Positions 9,901-17,497 of a stretch of 64,000 nt of DNA are shown here, in pieces. Below the pieces are notes generated by a model. The model saw only the letters and a program-made list of their open reading frames with translations, searched no databases and was not told the DNA's origin. This stretch comes from Luteibacter mycovicinus (lineage in GTDB: Bacteria > Pseudomonadota > Gammaproteobacteria > Xanthomonadales > Rhodanobacteraceae): positions 2,356,001 through 2,420,000 of the forward strand of contig NZ_JQNL01000001.1 of assembly GCF_000745235.1 (NCBI RefSeq). Direction: 5' to 3'. Position 1 is the stretch's first letter, and each line of letters begins with the position of its first letter. The position numbers were made by a program, and so were the translations under genes.

Positions 9901-10421
9901 ATACCGACGGCGGCGGGCGCACCGCAGGCAAAGCCGGGATAGTCGCGATCGACCTGCCTCAAGGTGTCCCAGCGCAGGAGATCCTTGTACCAATGGACCT
10001 GCATGATCCTGTCCCAGGCACCGTCGAACGGCAGCGTCGGTGGCCAGCTGGCCTCCGCCAGGATGTCCGCGCACGCTGCGCGGTTCGTTCGATCGGCCTT
10101 GGCGGTACCCACGATCAAGGCTTCAAGGATGTCGTTGACCAGCGTGAGCCGGGGGACGCGGCGCTTCAACGCGGGCTCGTCCAGAAGCAACGCAGGGATG
10201 TCCGGACGACGCCTTTCGAGCGGGCTTTTCGGTGCGTCGTCGAACCGTTTCTCCAGGGAACTCGCGACGTCGAACAACATTTTCAGATAGGCCAGAGGCC
10301 CCAGCTTGCTCTGTAGCGCGTCCGGAAGGCACTGGTCGACGGAAAGGTCTCCGAACAGAGACGGGTAGTCCGCGGCAAACGTATTGGGCCGGGGCGTCGC
10401 GGTGGAAGTCGGGGCAGACAT
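942..10421 (-). CDS. Tc toxin subunit A-like giant protein (3159 aa)
   Basis: Resembles the A subunit of Tc (toxin complex) insecticidal toxins, which forms a pentameric injection channel for a TcB-TcC cargo. The N-terminus has a VRP1/SpvA-like segment (PLAYLKMLFDVASSLE, then LERRRPDIPALLL). The middle has a neuraminidase-like region. Around residues 2340-2620 come the helical pore region and a coiled coil, including TYTWMLGRLGELYASAYQSV and EASYMFETGDF, characteristic of TcA. A TcB-binding-like beta domain follows. Beyond about residue 2820 there is an extra tail: a helical segment, a Pro/Val/Asp repeat (about 2975-3017) and a 110-residue end domain. About 100 Ala/Lys-rich helical residues (about 1150-1255) look inserted into the neuraminidase-like region. 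Start: ATG at 10421, with AAAGGA 7 bases upstream; an in-frame TTG 6 bases earlier is less likely. No TcB or TcC gene is in the window. No signal peptide is seen. Confidence 0.85.
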   Translation of the reverse strand: MSAPTSTATPRPNTFAADYPSLFGDLSVDQCLPDALQSKLGPLAYLKMLFDVASSLEKRFDDAPKSPLERRRPDIPALLLDEPALKRRVPRLTLVNDILEALIVGTAKADRTNRAACADILAEASWPPTLPFDGAWDRIMQVHWYKDLLRWDTLRQVDRDYPGFACGAPAAVGMREVLPLCTHLSPAQIRNLVVPESTSLDAAPGDTAPSSASLRTRLGLPADVSVDSLTASASFLKATGLNRKRLRQLLAVNGVAGAGDTAQVSSVRVSDAGKPGASPDSSAFGASYLNDGATAPLRLVRAGSDSGSAVTIEGLTAAHLDRVWRILRIQAGMDLSFAHIDRLLQAAFGAQRVEKGRRIDLNVLRVLGLYAHLRDSRSVDLDAYAAVVHEISPYATGRDTSYFDRLFAPGRAHAPPVMDGAPFAIEAPSAESSAAAPLVADATVRALCLGLGLREETLLRYLGWIRDARGERAPTRTLDFISACHRLALLPRWLGIADETEASALLELFRSTQGTLFAQLAQPRLNTEKGTDAPDIVDAIVTLMNMRDWLREHELPPARLFAVLAPGAARTATIDAADQVVTYHRAGGTTGLIHKTDLAPIFDRLAFAVDADDEDTDPFVLLASLIRPDGRLQKAAFLMTDMESMRAAVHDLLAEAPFRLTREDVATGTYAATLDSLFPEHLLEEADAESRFDEAVRKTSDILWAARRNQMDRASDVLAAIVPGIKDAKLRECVGRWISVSQEDLLALYLEHAGRTQIGRLAGAFRQPGELVALLGLTADDVDAVAALPRKFGLDERTEDGSPGVIDLRTVYRLTEWNLVVSEAARRAGNAPSDTASRLIAWLRGDPVALEATLGVPKELLKLGNAVPADVHDLAWLLRVLALADRSGIAPGAIVALSASHAGSNAAWLSAVANQLMTNFGEADRTTMIGRHDASRRDAMLAWLHVHAKDADNRPFADRDALADWLLTDISVGVEPQTTRVDAAVSSLQLYIHRLLSGLERRLDTAKDMKAVREAWTTYQARYEDWRSREERALYPENYIEPGRRQHKTRAFSDLETQLAQGQARPADIETNLLSYLTTFERVSNIQAISGYHEGIDPASNKLHIIGQSNAEPPEYFWRTADMSVKAPGDQFSMLAWSDWRAIDLPLVGELVTCKLPPRPDKAQLDKATADLEAARERKDASQKAEETATAKAVASQTVAARPQPTKAEIDQATADEAASSVAIEQANKAAADFHQAEFSLKAAHARANDPRDEVPVIRPLTIDGRPYVVWAERDVSPIVFDDQDRASAYYVMRVCFCYQESDGHWSSANKLLELNGRSADGNRRKPTSDDQIHGMCKERLNLVTREYQPTLAVMENRKGKRRRHEPLLVALLLDSKMAASDVFLVRAVDEGAASLDMSNKVERERRTQLKLAPPAAYSPYFIAVRDLLLVDKRRLDADASDKLERKLVLNWQKLFSDPRVVQHPYLGTRYRLTSGKDSVTSDAYVRETVAKKVVMLDLQPSTLTAVLSEDGERMKVTGTVDSVWRNRERVIVEDRDIHGPEDVAEIIVDDSMVVTIESAPGEFPETLAERVHGYPAPGGEFTTSGAISSRSINVRFTANARPGTRIAVNYRIAPGHPTSTPRFYAFAYEESHAITGDHRSLSQYSRTGDGQSEKIDAISLYLAFLIGRSDPEYDRRTYLGDIQFAPVLLDVDYETKRIPFDTSHWIGAVVYVYTGSGWVRYTVKDLAQTSSQYLASIFVSKPRPGQGRTNTYVPLPIIAKLQSETTNTATSNDTSLFGDLQNVHLDALHACAEADKQAARTWLPKLDPFTWRVDNRSYDKAMGRPGAEQETNAAVALKGSVPFLRAVQSLNREQKEALRVAFSASLFRTVSDAGGAELGARAVEEIVSFAMNHAESYGNLYARLIAAFGSEGTRRNEPFKKKLYMEKMGRKKIEAYFPVDPDTRTYPITLSLEVPDDPANDPDGKASTWLTLKRTFTLVDRAEEASSPDDRVPTVYIWHNTSNAQYLDLDESRRPPVRLNTLFGKPLVGRAARSMDAVLSFDTQTLPEPALRKGESGGFVDFRGANGLYFWELFFHVPWLIAWNLREKREYAAAWRWCSQYLFDPYRGQTTSATPPRPFWNSMPLVYPMSVASDTGEAPELAGYADHVHFQKALHAFAVGLWLMQGDELFRKLTPESLQEAWLCYQRALRLIGPLEEPGDAAPWRPVTLRSLGDAFVAPVNLRLRETRDLILSRLSNLRHGRAIDGTLLPYIGRGVDESLTFSGGRGGTGAMQDLLRMNQIPHHRFRDGLAFAQAAVERLTDLGRYLFHIAEHEADNAYEVEKQTTLMAVADFDVSLRRQAILTVEREGMTLKASRRNVEKRVRHYTEQVGRNPLEILASTTGYGAVATLYATSAPVLAKVPLRSLMNVFGMSTGGNKWDAAPDAIEEKLETFAEATRLLAEDLRTEAAYNRRDDEFRHEIELARGDLEILSAQEAEQASRLATAKKELDQAVAQQGRLRTEFATLTSGFAIADTYTWMLGRLGELYASAYQSVLSLCLSAEASYMFETGDFGTRHVRLDAWQGAWRGMFAGEALQNDLQAMQSSYLRVHERRPLIHKDISIATLAGGGPRTTPGKDAEGREISVSTFDNRQLAEGLKKNRLWIRLTQKMFDEDYPGHYLRQIRHVSVEFKLKPDAKTLTETSVLRAVLTQRANNLHVTPDIEGARWLRAPGSETPSSIRRNLRANQYILISSTKPRVHDDPMTTVVLRNEFMDGRYTPFEGTGAVSEWTLTLPGDEAMRAAYAEDIEDIVLRLDYSAVWGGGAFTFQVKELMQENTKAPPTTRVVSSHAPAEPGSDARSEAGIRRFIANLAIAWRASKASAKETRDEKLKLLQTFYVLKDGKGIDISSENEQHRLGRTALQSADCVVSDPGESPTVTHEHPYDLGGIKEQLKLRWTRNGYEVVEHTVGNSPAQPPGEPGSPEAPGSPQTADEPDKPQAPDVPGVPGVPGIPDVPDVPPVPPVPDVPDVPDVPDVPDQPAEPEDTQPRSADLSWPQRSSKGGEAPDWDTAEEISAKKMIETFYAIWPGTTGDEAKAKINELFPLQDIDDVVSAFHNTSILAISRYSVSIFRAGTPERLFALELFVDVKEGNRLFYKRRDHFQVQAGKLNFAMRYWEPS
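1371..1482 (-). repeat. 9-bp tandem repeat coding for Asp-Val-Pro units in the toxin tail
   Basis: A degenerate 9-bp tandem array inside the toxin gene. On the plus strand it appears as GGGACATCC units and variants (GGGACAGGC, GGGACACCC); on the coding strand it gives repeated Asp-Val-Pro, Pro-Val-Pro and Gly-Val-Pro triplets. The 9-bp period preserves the frame, so copy number can change by slippage without breaking the gene. It forms a stiff proline-rich linker between the toxin-like body and the end domain. Confidence 0.9.
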
Positions 10422-10556
10422 CGGCAAGTCCTTTTGCGGTGGGCGTCGTTACGCCCAATCCACCCTACGCTGGCCTTCGGTACCGGGGCACCGGCCATCC
10501 GTTGTAGGCGCCGTCTGCACGAATACGGCCGAACCGGACGAAAGCCGCGACTTACC

Positions 10557-10961
10557 CTAGGTATCTTCGGCGGCGGCAGGATCGGCTCGCGAGACCTCTC
10601 TCGATGAAATCCGCAAAAGCTCCTCGAAATGAACATGCGGATTGACCAGCGTCACGCCGTCGACCTTGAAGCCCTCGAGGCACTCGTGGCGCATGGTGGC
10701 CTCGAAGGCGGCCAGGGCGGTCTTGACCACTTCGTCGTCGATCATGTGGTCGGAGAGGTACCACTTCCGCCCCCGAAACGCGCGGCGCTCGCCCGTGTTC
10801 GCGCAAGGCGTGTCGTATTCCACCTGGAGAAAGACACGGCCGTCTTTGGGCGCCTTGACGTCACGCTCGATGCGAAGCCGGAACACGGTGTCAAAGGCTG
10901 ACATCGAGATTCGTCCGCACAGCGCTCTCACCGTGTCGATATATGCCGGGTCCATGAGCAT
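10557..10961 (-). CDS. Hypothetical protein upstream of the Tc toxin A-like gene
   Basis: A 134-residue protein that I do not recognise. It has no signal peptide, membrane segment or obvious repeat and looks like a small soluble domain, with charged strands such as FRLRIERDVKAPKDG and a conserved-looking middle (FRGRKWYLSDHMIDDEVVKTAL). The sequence AGAGGAG lies 4 bases before the ATG at 10961 and 10 bases before a second in-frame ATG at 10955; the latter spacing is better, so the true protein may be two residues shorter. It lies 135 bases upstream of the toxin start on the same strand, so co-transcription is plausible and a link to toxin function is possible but unproven. It diverges from the kdp locus. 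Confidence 0.6.
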   Translation of the reverse strand: MLMDPAYIDTVRALCGRISMSAFDTVFRLRIERDVKAPKDGRVFLQVEYDTPCANTGERRAFRGRKWYLSDHMIDDEVVKTALAAFEATMRHECLEGFKVDGVTLVNPHVHFEELLRISSREVSRADPAAAEDT

Positions 10962-11147
10962 CCTGCTCCTCTGTGTGCAAGGGTCCGTTCAGCGCTCGGA
11001 GCGCCCATGGATTCTTGAGCTCGTCTCTGGCAACTGTCAACTCACGTGTTTCTTTACGCAAACGTTACGCCCGGGGGGCTGGCCGATACACCGTAAATAT
11101 CGCGCAAAGCGAACAATGCGCACCGTCCTCTTCGACGGAACGCACCC

Positions 11148-11237
11148 GTGGAACTCCTGTACGTCCTTCTCGTCATCGTGCTCACGGCCATGACGATCGG
11201 CTTCCTCATGATCTGCGACCGGCTCGGCCGGCGCTGA
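11148..11237 (+). CDS. Small membrane peptide leading the kdp operon (29 aa)
   Basis: A 29-codon frame with a GTG start encodes one hydrophobic helix (ELLYVLLVIVLTAMTIGFL) followed by a short basic tail ending RLGRR. Similar tiny peptides precede kdpF in other proteobacterial kdp operons and are often labelled only as potassium-transport associated; that comparison is from memory. The start lacks a strong ribosome-binding site (weak GGA about 12 bases upstream). It ends 10 bases before kdpF. Role unknown; a KdpF-like accessory helix is a reasonable guess. Confidence 0.55.
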   Translation: MELLYVLLVIVLTAMTIGFLMICDRLGRR

Positions 11238-11247
11238 GGAAACCCCT

Positions 11248-11340
11248 ATGTCTCTCGTCTACATCGTAGCCACCGCCATCGCGGTGGCGCTGACCGGTTA
11301 CCTCTGCGTGGCCCTCCTCAAGCCGGAGTGGTTCGAATGA
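11248..11340 (+). CDS. kdpF: K+-transporting ATPase small subunit KdpF
   Basis: A 30-residue single-helix peptide ([19 protein letters not shown], ending LLKPEWFE). Its size, one transmembrane helix and the C-terminal pattern (L-L-x-P-E-x-F) match KdpF, which stabilises the inner-membrane KdpABC complex. A GAGGAAA sequence just upstream serves as ribosome-binding site. The stop overlaps the kdpA start (ATGA at 11337-11340), as expected for translationally coupled subunits. Confidence 0.85.
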   Translation: MSLVYIVATAIAVALTGYLCVALLKPEWFE

Positions 11341-13058
11341 GTGCCAACGACATCTTTCAGATCGGCCTCTTCCTGGCGGTCCTGCTGGTGCTGGTGAAGC
11401 CGGTCGGCCAGTACATGGCGCTGGTCTTCGCCGACGAACCGAACAAGGTCACCCGTTTCGGTGGTCGCATCGAGCGCGTGCTCTATCGCGTCTCGGGCAT
11501 CCGCGCCGGCGAGGACATGAGCTGGACGCGCTACGCCATCGCCATGCTCGCCTTCAACGTGGCCGGCCTTGCCGTGGTCTACCTGTTGCAGCGTGCGCAG
11601 GCATGGTTGCCGCTGAATCCACAGCACTTCGGCGCGGTCTCGCCCGATTCGGCGATGAATACCGCGATCAGCTTTGCCACGAACACCAACTGGCAGGGTT
11701 ACGCGGGTGAGTCGACGATGAGTTACCTCACCCAGGCCCTCGGCCTGGCCGTGCAGAACTTCCTCTCCGCCGCCACCGGTATCGCCGTGCTGATCGCGGT
11801 GATCCGCGGCTTCAGTCGCCGGGGCGCGTCCGCCGTCGGAAACTTCTGGGTCGATATGACCCGCGCCACGCTCTACGTGCTGGTGCCGTTTTCGCTGGTC
11901 ATCGCGTTGCTCCTCGTATCGCAGGGTGTCGTCCAGAACCTGGCGCCCTACCTCGACGTCGCCACGGTGCAGCAGGGCACACAGACGCTGCCGATGGGCC
12001 CGGCCGCTTCGCAGATCGCGATCAAGATGCTCGGCACGAATGGCGGCGGGTTCTTCAACGCCAACTCCGCGCACCCGTTCGAGAACCCGACACCGTTCTC
12101 CAACTTCGTCGAGATGCTTTCGATCTTCCTGATTCCGGCGGCACTTTGTTACACCTTCGGCAGCATGGTCGGCGATCGCCGCCAGGGCTGGGCGATCCTC
12201 GCCACCATGCTGCTCATTTTCGTGCCGCTGACCGTCGGTCTGGTCGCCGCCGAGCAGGCGGGCAACCCCGCGCTGCACGGTCTGGCCATCGACGCCCAGG
12301 CCTCCGGCCTGCAGGCGGGCGGCAACATGGAAGGCAAGGAAACCCGCTTCGGTATCGCCGCCTCGGGCCTGTTCGCCGCGATCACCACGGCCGCGTCCTG
12401 CGGCGCCGTAAACACGATGCACGACTCGCTGACACCGCTGGGCGGCCTCGTACCGATGTGGCTCATGCAGCTGGGCGAGGTGATCTTCGGCGGTGTCGGC
12501 TCGGGCCTCTACGGCATGCTTGCCTTCGCCGTGGTCGCGGTCTTCATCGCCGGCCTGATGGTGGGACGCACACCGGAATACCTCGGCAAGAAGATCGAGG
12601 CGCACGAGATGAAGATGGCCAGCCTGGCGGTGCTTCTGCCTTGCGCGCTGGTCGTCATCGGCACCGCCATCGCGGTGATGTCGAAGGCCGGCGTCGCGGG
12701 GGTGTCCAATCCAGGCGCTCATGGCTTCAGCGAGATGCTCTACGCGGTCAGCTCGGCGGCGAACAACAATGGCAGCGCGTTCGGTGGCCTGTCGGCAAAC
12801 ACGCCGTTCTGGAACGTTCTGCTCGGTATCTGCATGTTCCTGTCCCGCTTCCCGCTGGCGATCGCGATGCTGGCCATGGCCGGTTCGCTCGCGGCGAAGA
12901 AGCATGTCCCCGAGAGCGCCGGGACACTGCCCACGCACACGCCGCTGTTCATCACGCTGCTTGCCTGCATCGTCATCGTCGTGGGCGCGCTGACCTTCCT
13001 CCCGGCACTGGCCCTTGGGCCTATCGCCGAACAACTGATGTCCGCCACGGGCCACTGA
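11337..13058 (+). CDS. kdpA: Potassium-transporting ATPase subunit A
   Basis: The K+-selective channel-like subunit of the KdpFABC high-affinity potassium pump, 573 aa. It is strongly hydrophobic with about ten membrane segments. Four repeated pore-loop regions are visible as glycine-rich stretches, for example [49 protein letters not shown] and [10 protein letters not shown], which in the family line the selectivity filter. I chose ATG 11337 rather than the in-frame GTG at 11328 because it overlaps the kdpF stop and gives the usual MSANDI start. kdpB follows after 3 bases. Confidence 0.98.
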   Translation: MSANDIFQIGLFLAVLLVLVKPVGQYMALVFADEPNKVTRFGGRIERVLYRVSGIRAGEDMSWTRYAIAMLAFNVAGLAVVYLLQRAQAWLPLNPQHFGAVSPDSAMNTAISFATNTNWQGYAGESTMSYLTQALGLAVQNFLSAATGIAVLIAVIRGFSRRGASAVGNFWVDMTRATLYVLVPFSLVIALLLVSQGVVQNLAPYLDVATVQQGTQTLPMGPAASQIAIKMLGTNGGGFFNANSAHPFENPTPFSNFVEMLSIFLIPAALCYTFGSMVGDRRQGWAILATMLLIFVPLTVGLVAAEQAGNPALHGLAIDAQASGLQAGGNMEGKETRFGIAASGLFAAITTAASCGAVNTMHDSLTPLGGLVPMWLMQLGEVIFGGVGSGLYGMLAFAVVAVFIAGLMVGRTPEYLGKKIEAHEMKMASLAVLLPCALVVIGTAIAVMSKAGVAGVSNPGAHGFSEMLYAVSSAANNNGSAFGGLSANTPFWNVLLGICMFLSRFPLAIAMLAMAGSLAAKKHVPESAGTLPTHTPLFITLLACIVIVVGALTFLPALALGPIAEQLMSATGH

Positions 13059-13061
13059 TAC

Positions 13062-15137
13062 ATGACTACCCAAGCCCATAACGCCCCGCGCGGTTTCGAC
13101 CGCGCGCTGGTGACACGCGCCCTCGGTGACGCGTTCCGCAAGCTCTCACCGCGCCTGCAGTTCCGTAATCCGGTGATGTTCGTCGTCTTCGTCTGCAGCG
13201 TCCTGACCAGCCTTCTCTGGATCCAGGCGCTGACAGGACACGGTGAAGCGCCGACGACCTTCATCTTCTGGGTTGCGCTCTGGCTGTGGTTCACCCTGCT
13301 GTTCGCGAACTTCGCCGAAGCGCTGGCCGAAGGCCGCGGCAAGGCACAGGCCGATGCGCTGCGAGGTTCGCGCCGCGATGTCGCGGCAAAGAAGCTGGCC
13401 TCGGCGGACCGTGATGCCGCTATCGTCTTCACACCGTCGAGTGAACTGCGCACCGGCCACTTCGTGCTGGTCGACGCGGGCGACATCGTCCCGGGCGATG
13501 GCGAAGTCGTGGTCGGCGCCGCCAGCGTCGATGAGAGCGCCATCACCGGCGAATCGGCACCGGTCATCCGGGAATCCGGTGGTGACCGCAGCGCGGTGAC
13601 CGGAGGCACCCGGGTGCTGTCCGACTGGCTGGTGGTGCGCATCACCAGCAACCCCGGTGAAAGCTTTCTGGACCGCATGATCTCGATGGTGGAAGGCGCT
13701 TCGCGTCGCAAGACGCCGAACGAGATCGCGCTGACGATTCTGCTGGCCAAGTTCACCCTGATCTTCCTGCTCGCCTGCGCCACGCTGCTGCCGTACTCGA
13801 TCTACAGCGTGCAGGCCGCGGGTGTCGGCCATCCGATCACCCTCACGGTCCTCATCGCGCTGCTCGTCTGCCTGATTCCGACCACGATCGGCGCCCTGCT
13901 GTCGGCGATCGGTATCGCCGGTATGGACCGCATGATCCGCGCCAACGTCATCGCCACGTCGGGTCGCGCCGTCGAGGCGGCCGGTGACGTCGACGTCCTG
14001 CTCCTCGACAAGACCGGCACCATCACGCTGGGCAACCGCCAGGCCGTCGCCTTCCACCCGGCACCGGGTATCGAGGAGCGCGAACTGGCTGAAGCCGCCG
14101 AGCTCGCCTCGCGGGCGGACGAGACCCCGGAAGGCCGCAGCATCGTGACGCTCGCGGCACGTTTCGTCGCCATGGCCGGGCGTCCGGCCACCGATCGCGG
14201 CGCCGTCTTCGTGCCCTTCACCGCGCAGACCCGCATGAGCGGCGTCGACGTCGGTACGCGGCATATCCGCAAGGGTGCGATGGACGCCGTGGAACGCTAC
14301 CTCGACACCCAGGACAGCCACATGCCACCGCTGGTGCGTCGTATGGCCGAGGATGTCGCACGTCGCGGCGCCACACCGCTGATCGTCGTGGACGGCTCGC
14401 TCACGCTCGGCGTCGTCGAACTGAAGGATATCGTCAAGGACGGTATCAAGGAGCGCTTCGCCGAGATGCGCAAGATGGGCATCCGTACGGTGATGGTCAC
14501 CGGCGACAACCCCCTGACCGCCGCGGCGATCGCCGCCGAAGCGGGCGTGGACGATTTCCTGGCCGAGGCGACGCCGGAAGCGAAGCTCAAGCTGATCCGT
14601 GACATGCAGGCCGAGAACCGTCTGGTGGCGATGTGTGGCGACGGCACCAACGATGCGCCCGCCCTTGCACAGGCCGATGTCGCCGTGGCGATGAACAGCG
14701 GCACCCAGGCGGCGAAGGAAGCCGGCAACATGGTGGATCTGGATTCCAATCCGACCAAGCTGATCGAAGTGGTCGGTATCGGCAAGCAGATGCTCATCAC
14801 GCGCGGCGCGCTCACCACGTTCTCGATCTCCAACGATATCGCCAAGTATTTCGCGATCATCCCCGCGGCATTCGCCACGACGTATCCCGCACTCGATGCG
14901 CTCAACGTGATGCACCTGGCCACACCGCAGAGCGCGATCCTGTCGGCGGTGATCTTCAACGCACTGATCATCATTTTCCTGATTCCGCTCGCGTTGAAGG
15001 GCGTCGCGTATCGCGCCCTGGGTGCCGCCGCCCTGCTGCGCCGGAACCTGCTGGTCTACGGTCTGGGCGGCATCGTCGTGCCGTTCATCGGCATCAAGCT
15101 GATCGACATGTTGCTGGTCCTGATCGGACTGGCCTGA
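13062..15137 (+). CDS. kdpB: Potassium-transporting P-type ATPase subunit B
   Basis: The catalytic P-type ATPase subunit of KdpFABC, 691 aa. The phosphorylation motif DKTGTIT is intact, with Asp316. Other family marks are the TGES loop (ITGESAPVI), the hinge [14 protein letters not shown] and [20 protein letters not shown] for ATP binding and hydrolysis, plus N- and C-terminal membrane helices. The start at 13062 lies 3 bases after kdpA. In most genomes kdpC follows immediately. Here a 63-aa ORF and a porin gene separate kdpB from kdpC by about 1.7 kb. Confidence 0.98.
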   Translation: MTTQAHNAPRGFDRALVTRALGDAFRKLSPRLQFRNPVMFVVFVCSVLTSLLWIQALTGHGEAPTTFIFWVALWLWFTLLFANFAEALAEGRGKAQADALRGSRRDVAAKKLASADRDAAIVFTPSSELRTGHFVLVDAGDIVPGDGEVVVGAASVDESAITGESAPVIRESGGDRSAVTGGTRVLSDWLVVRITSNPGESFLDRMISMVEGASRRKTPNEIALTILLAKFTLIFLLACATLLPYSIYSVQAAGVGHPITLTVLIALLVCLIPTTIGALLSAIGIAGMDRMIRANVIATSGRAVEAAGDVDVLLLDKTGTITLGNRQAVAFHPAPGIEERELAEAAELASRADETPEGRSIVTLAARFVAMAGRPATDRGAVFVPFTAQTRMSGVDVGTRHIRKGAMDAVERYLDTQDSHMPPLVRRMAEDVARRGATPLIVVDGSLTLGVVELKDIVKDGIKERFAEMRKMGIRTVMVTGDNPLTAAAIAAEAGVDDFLAEATPEAKLKLIRDMQAENRLVAMCGDGTNDAPALAQADVAVAMNSGTQAAKEAGNMVDLDSNPTKLIEVVGIGKQMLITRGALTTFSISNDIAKYFAIIPAAFATTYPALDALNVMHLATPQSAILSAVIFNALIIIFLIPLALKGVAYRALGAAALLRRNLLVYGLGGIVVPFIGIKLIDMLLVLIGLA

Positions 15138-15154
15138 AAAAGAGGCGTCATCCC

Positions 15155-15346
15155 ATGCATTCCGTGAAGCTCACCGTGCTCATCGAAGACAGCGCCGACC
15201 TCGACATGGAAGTTCGCGTCGTCGCCCCGGACATCCCCGCGACGGTCGCCAGCGTGCCTGCCAGGGTCACCGGACCGCGTGTCGTCGTGACGACCGCGAC
15301 GCGGGACGAGGACGACTACGCGCTCGGCGGCTACGCCGGTATCTGA
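15155..15346 (+). CDS. Hypothetical 63-aa protein between kdpB and the porin
   Basis: A short frame opening MHSVKLTVLIEDSADLDMEV and ending DDYALGGYAGI. It is acidic, with a beta-strand-like pattern and no signal peptide or membrane segment. The start ATG lies 17 bases after the kdpB stop, behind the purine-rich sequence AAAAAGAGGCG, so it is probably translated as part of the operon. I do not recognise the family. Its position suggests a small cytosolic accessory factor of the kdp locus, but that is inference only. Confidence 0.5.
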   Translation: MHSVKLTVLIEDSADLDMEVRVVAPDIPATVASVPARVTGPRVVVTTATRDEDDYALGGYAGI

Positions 15347-15369
15347 TTCAAAGCACCACTCTCCTACTC

Positions 15370-15398
15370 ACCGAAAAGGGGTCCCGAAAGGGATCGGT
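15370..15398 (+). other. Hairpin upstream of the porin start
   Basis: The arms ACCGA (15370-15374) and TCGGT (15394-15398) enclose a tighter TCCC-GAAA-GGGA stem-loop. It ends 10 bases before the porin ATG, where no clear Shine-Dalgarno sequence is visible, so it could tune translation or mRNA processing between kdpB and the porin. It has no T-run and is not a classical terminator. Confidence 0.45.
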
Positions 15399-15408
15399 AA
15401 ACAACGCC

Positions 15409-16827
15409 ATGCGCACCACTCGTTATGCTCTTCTCGCCGCCTGTCTCGCCATCGCCCCCGTCACCCGTGCGATGGCTTCCGGCAGCGGCGACTGCTCTCA
15501 GGGCTTTGCTTCGCGCTTCGCCGCCGCCTACCGCGAAGACGCCCAGCCCGCCGACCCCGATGCACCGGCGGCGCCACGCCGTGCCATGGCCTCGCCGCTC
15601 CCGTCACCGCCGTTCCCCTCGGCGGAATGGCAGCTCGGCGGTGTCGCCTATCCGATCGGCGTGCCCAACCTCAATTCGAGGTACCCGCTGGAGAAGGCGC
15701 TGGCGTGCAACCGCTTCGGCAAATGGATGACCGATAACCGCATCGAGATCTACGGCTGGCTGAACGGGTCGGTCAATGCGAGCAGCTCGTCCCACACCAA
15801 CTACCCGCTGTCGTACGCGACGCGCCCCAACCGCGCCGAGTTCAACCAGGCCTTGCTGCGCATCGAGCGTATCCCCGACACGGTACAGACCGACCATATC
15901 GACTGGGGCTTCCACCTCGACAACCTTTACGGCTACGACTACCACTACACCACCATGAAGGGCGTCTTCAGCAATCAGCTGCTGAATAATCCCCGTGCCG
16001 ATCAGCCGCAGACAGGCAAGACCTATGGCTACGATCCCATGCTGTTCTATGCGGATCTCTACCTGCCGCATATCGCCGAGGGCATGGTCGTGCGTGTGGG
16101 ACGCTATCTGTCGCTGCCGGACATCGAGGCGCAGTTTTCGCCCAACAACTACCTGGTCACGCATTCGGTGCTTTACACGGCGGATCCGTATACGCAGATG
16201 GGCGTGATGACGACCACGCGGCTCAACGCGCAGTGGACCGTGCAGCTGGGTATCAACGGTGGCAACGACACCGCCGTGTGGAACCATTCGTCGCGTCCGA
16301 CCTTGCAGGCCTGCGTGCGCTGGGTGTCGAAAGACAACGACGACATGTTGTATCCCTGCGTGAACAGCTTCAACACCGACGACTACAACTACAACAACGT
16401 GCAGATGTACGTGACCACCTGGGGTCACCGCTTCAGCGACGACGTCCACATCCTCACCGAGGCTTACTACATGTACGGCCGCAACATCGCGGGCTATGGC
16501 CCCGGCGGCGAACCCGGCGTGGTCGGCTCGTCGCCGGTGGCCGGCAAGGCGGGCGAGTACGGCATCGTCAACTACATCAACGTGGCGATCGATCCGCTCA
16601 ACATGATCTCGTTCCGCAACGAGTGGTACAACGACCAGAAAGGTCAGCGTACCGGTTACGCCACGCGCTACACGACGCACACGCTCGGCATGACCCACTG
16701 GGTCAGCCCGGACGTCGAGATCCGCCCAGAAATCCGTTACGAGAAATCCTATGACGTCGACGCTTACGACGGTGGCCGCAAGGGTTACCAGCTCAGCGCG
16801 ATCGTCGATGCGATCTGGCACTACTGA
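15409..16827 (+). CDS. Outer-membrane beta-barrel porin (BBP2/OmpL-like) inside the kdp operon
   Basis: A 472-residue predicted outer-membrane porin of the putative beta-barrel porin-2 type. It has a Sec signal peptide ([21 protein letters not shown]), a proline/alanine-rich linker (about residues 45-65) and then a long stretch of alternating aromatic strands: [49 protein letters not shown], ending [13 protein letters not shown]. The final aromatic residue is typical of BAM substrates. It reads with kdpB and ends 5 bases before kdpC, so it is very probably co-transcribed. The inferred role is letting K+ or small solutes cross the outer membrane when potassium is scarce. It is not a recognised part of the inner-membrane pump. 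Confidence 0.85.
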   Translation: MRTTRYALLAACLAIAPVTRAMASGSGDCSQGFASRFAAAYREDAQPADPDAPAAPRRAMASPLPSPPFPSAEWQLGGVAYPIGVPNLNSRYPLEKALACNRFGKWMTDNRIEIYGWLNGSVNASSSSHTNYPLSYATRPNRAEFNQALLRIERIPDTVQTDHIDWGFHLDNLYGYDYHYTTMKGVFSNQLLNNPRADQPQTGKTYGYDPMLFYADLYLPHIAEGMVVRVGRYLSLPDIEAQFSPNNYLVTHSVLYTADPYTQMGVMTTTRLNAQWTVQLGINGGNDTAVWNHSSRPTLQACVRWVSKDNDDMLYPCVNSFNTDDYNYNNVQMYVTTWGHRFSDDVHILTEAYYMYGRNIAGYGPGGEPGVVGSSPVAGKAGEYGIVNYINVAIDPLNMISFRNEWYNDQKGQRTGYATRYTTHTLGMTHWVSPDVEIRPEIRYEKSYDVDAYDGGRKGYQLSAIVDAIWHY

Positions 16828-16832
16828 GGATC

Positions 16833-17414
16833 ATGGCCATGACTACCTTGTTGCGTAACGCCTTCGTGCTGCTGCTGATGATGACCGCGGTCACCGGCGT
16901 GGCCTATCCCGTCGTGGTTGGCGGACTGTCCATGGTGCTGTTTCCGAAGCAGGCGGCCGGCAGCCTGATCGAGCGCGACGGTAAGCCGGTCGGTTCGGCA
17001 CTGATCGGGCAGTCGTTCACCGCACCGCGTTATGTCTGGGGGCGCCCTTCGGCGACCACGCCCGGGCCGAACAATGCGGCGGCATCCACGGGCTCCAATC
17101 TCGGTCCGACCAATCCGGCCCTGACGGACGCGGCGAAGCAGCGTATCGCCGCGCTGCGCGCCGCGGACCCGGAGAACCGGGCGCCCGTGCCGGTGGATCT
17201 GGTGACGGCCTCGGCCAGCGGCCTCGATCCGGAGATCAGTCCGGCGGCGGCGGAGTTTCAGGCGGGGCGCGTGGCCCGGGAGAGGGGTATCCCCGCGGAG
17301 AAGGTGCGGGAGCTGATCGCGGCGAACACCGAGGGGCGTCAGTTCGGTGTGCTGGGGGAGGCCCGGGTCAACGTGTTGCGGCTGAACCTCGCGCTTGATC
17401 AGGCACAGAGGTAA
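16833..17414 (+). CDS. kdpC: Potassium-transporting ATPase subunit C
   Basis: The 193-aa KdpC subunit: one N-terminal membrane helix ([21 protein letters not shown]) and a periplasmic domain with the family signatures [31 protein letters not shown] (here [12 protein letters not shown]), [16 protein letters not shown] and LNLALDQ at the end. It assists ATP and K+ coupling in the KdpFABC complex. The stop of the porin gene is 5 bases upstream. Two ATGs lie close together (16833 and 16839); GAGGATC immediately upstream fits the second slightly better. A REP-like hairpin separates it from kdpD. Confidence 0.97.
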   Translation: MAMTTLLRNAFVLLLMMTAVTGVAYPVVVGGLSMVLFPKQAAGSLIERDGKPVGSALIGQSFTAPRYVWGRPSATTPGPNNAAASTGSNLGPTNPALTDAAKQRIAALRAADPENRAPVPVDLVTASASGLDPEISPAAAEFQAGRVARERGIPAEKVRELIAANTEGRQFGVLGEARVNVLRLNLALDQAQR

Positions 17415-17419
17415 CAACG

Positions 17420-17453
17420 CATCGCCGGCAGGGCCGGCTCCCACCGGAGCCGG
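17420..17453. repeat. REP-like element and hairpin in the kdpC-kdpD gap
   Basis: Read on the minus strand, 17444-17420 begins GTGGGAGCCGGC and ends GCCGGCGATG: a G-rich head, then an imperfect palindrome with CCTG in the middle. It matches the GTAGGAGCCAGC family seen elsewhere in this window. Bases 17434-17453 additionally form a perfect 8-bp stem (CCGGCTCC/GGAGCCGG, 4-base loop). The position suggests it may attenuate read-through or set mRNA stability between pump and sensor genes. Confidence 0.7.
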
Positions 17454-17497
17454 TGGCACTTCGGCTACCCTTTCCTCAACTCCTGCGGCCCCACGCC

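Noticed and set aside
942..10961. The toxin region as part of a prophage or phage-tail-like injection particle
   Set aside because: No tail, sheath, baseplate, integrase or lysis gene is nearby; TcA-like sequence explains the large gene alone.
11298..17459. Long open frames antisense to kdpA, kdpB, the porin and kdpC
   Set aside because: They mirror codon-position bias of GC-rich genes on the other strand, are His/Arg/Gly-rich and lack ribosome-binding sites.
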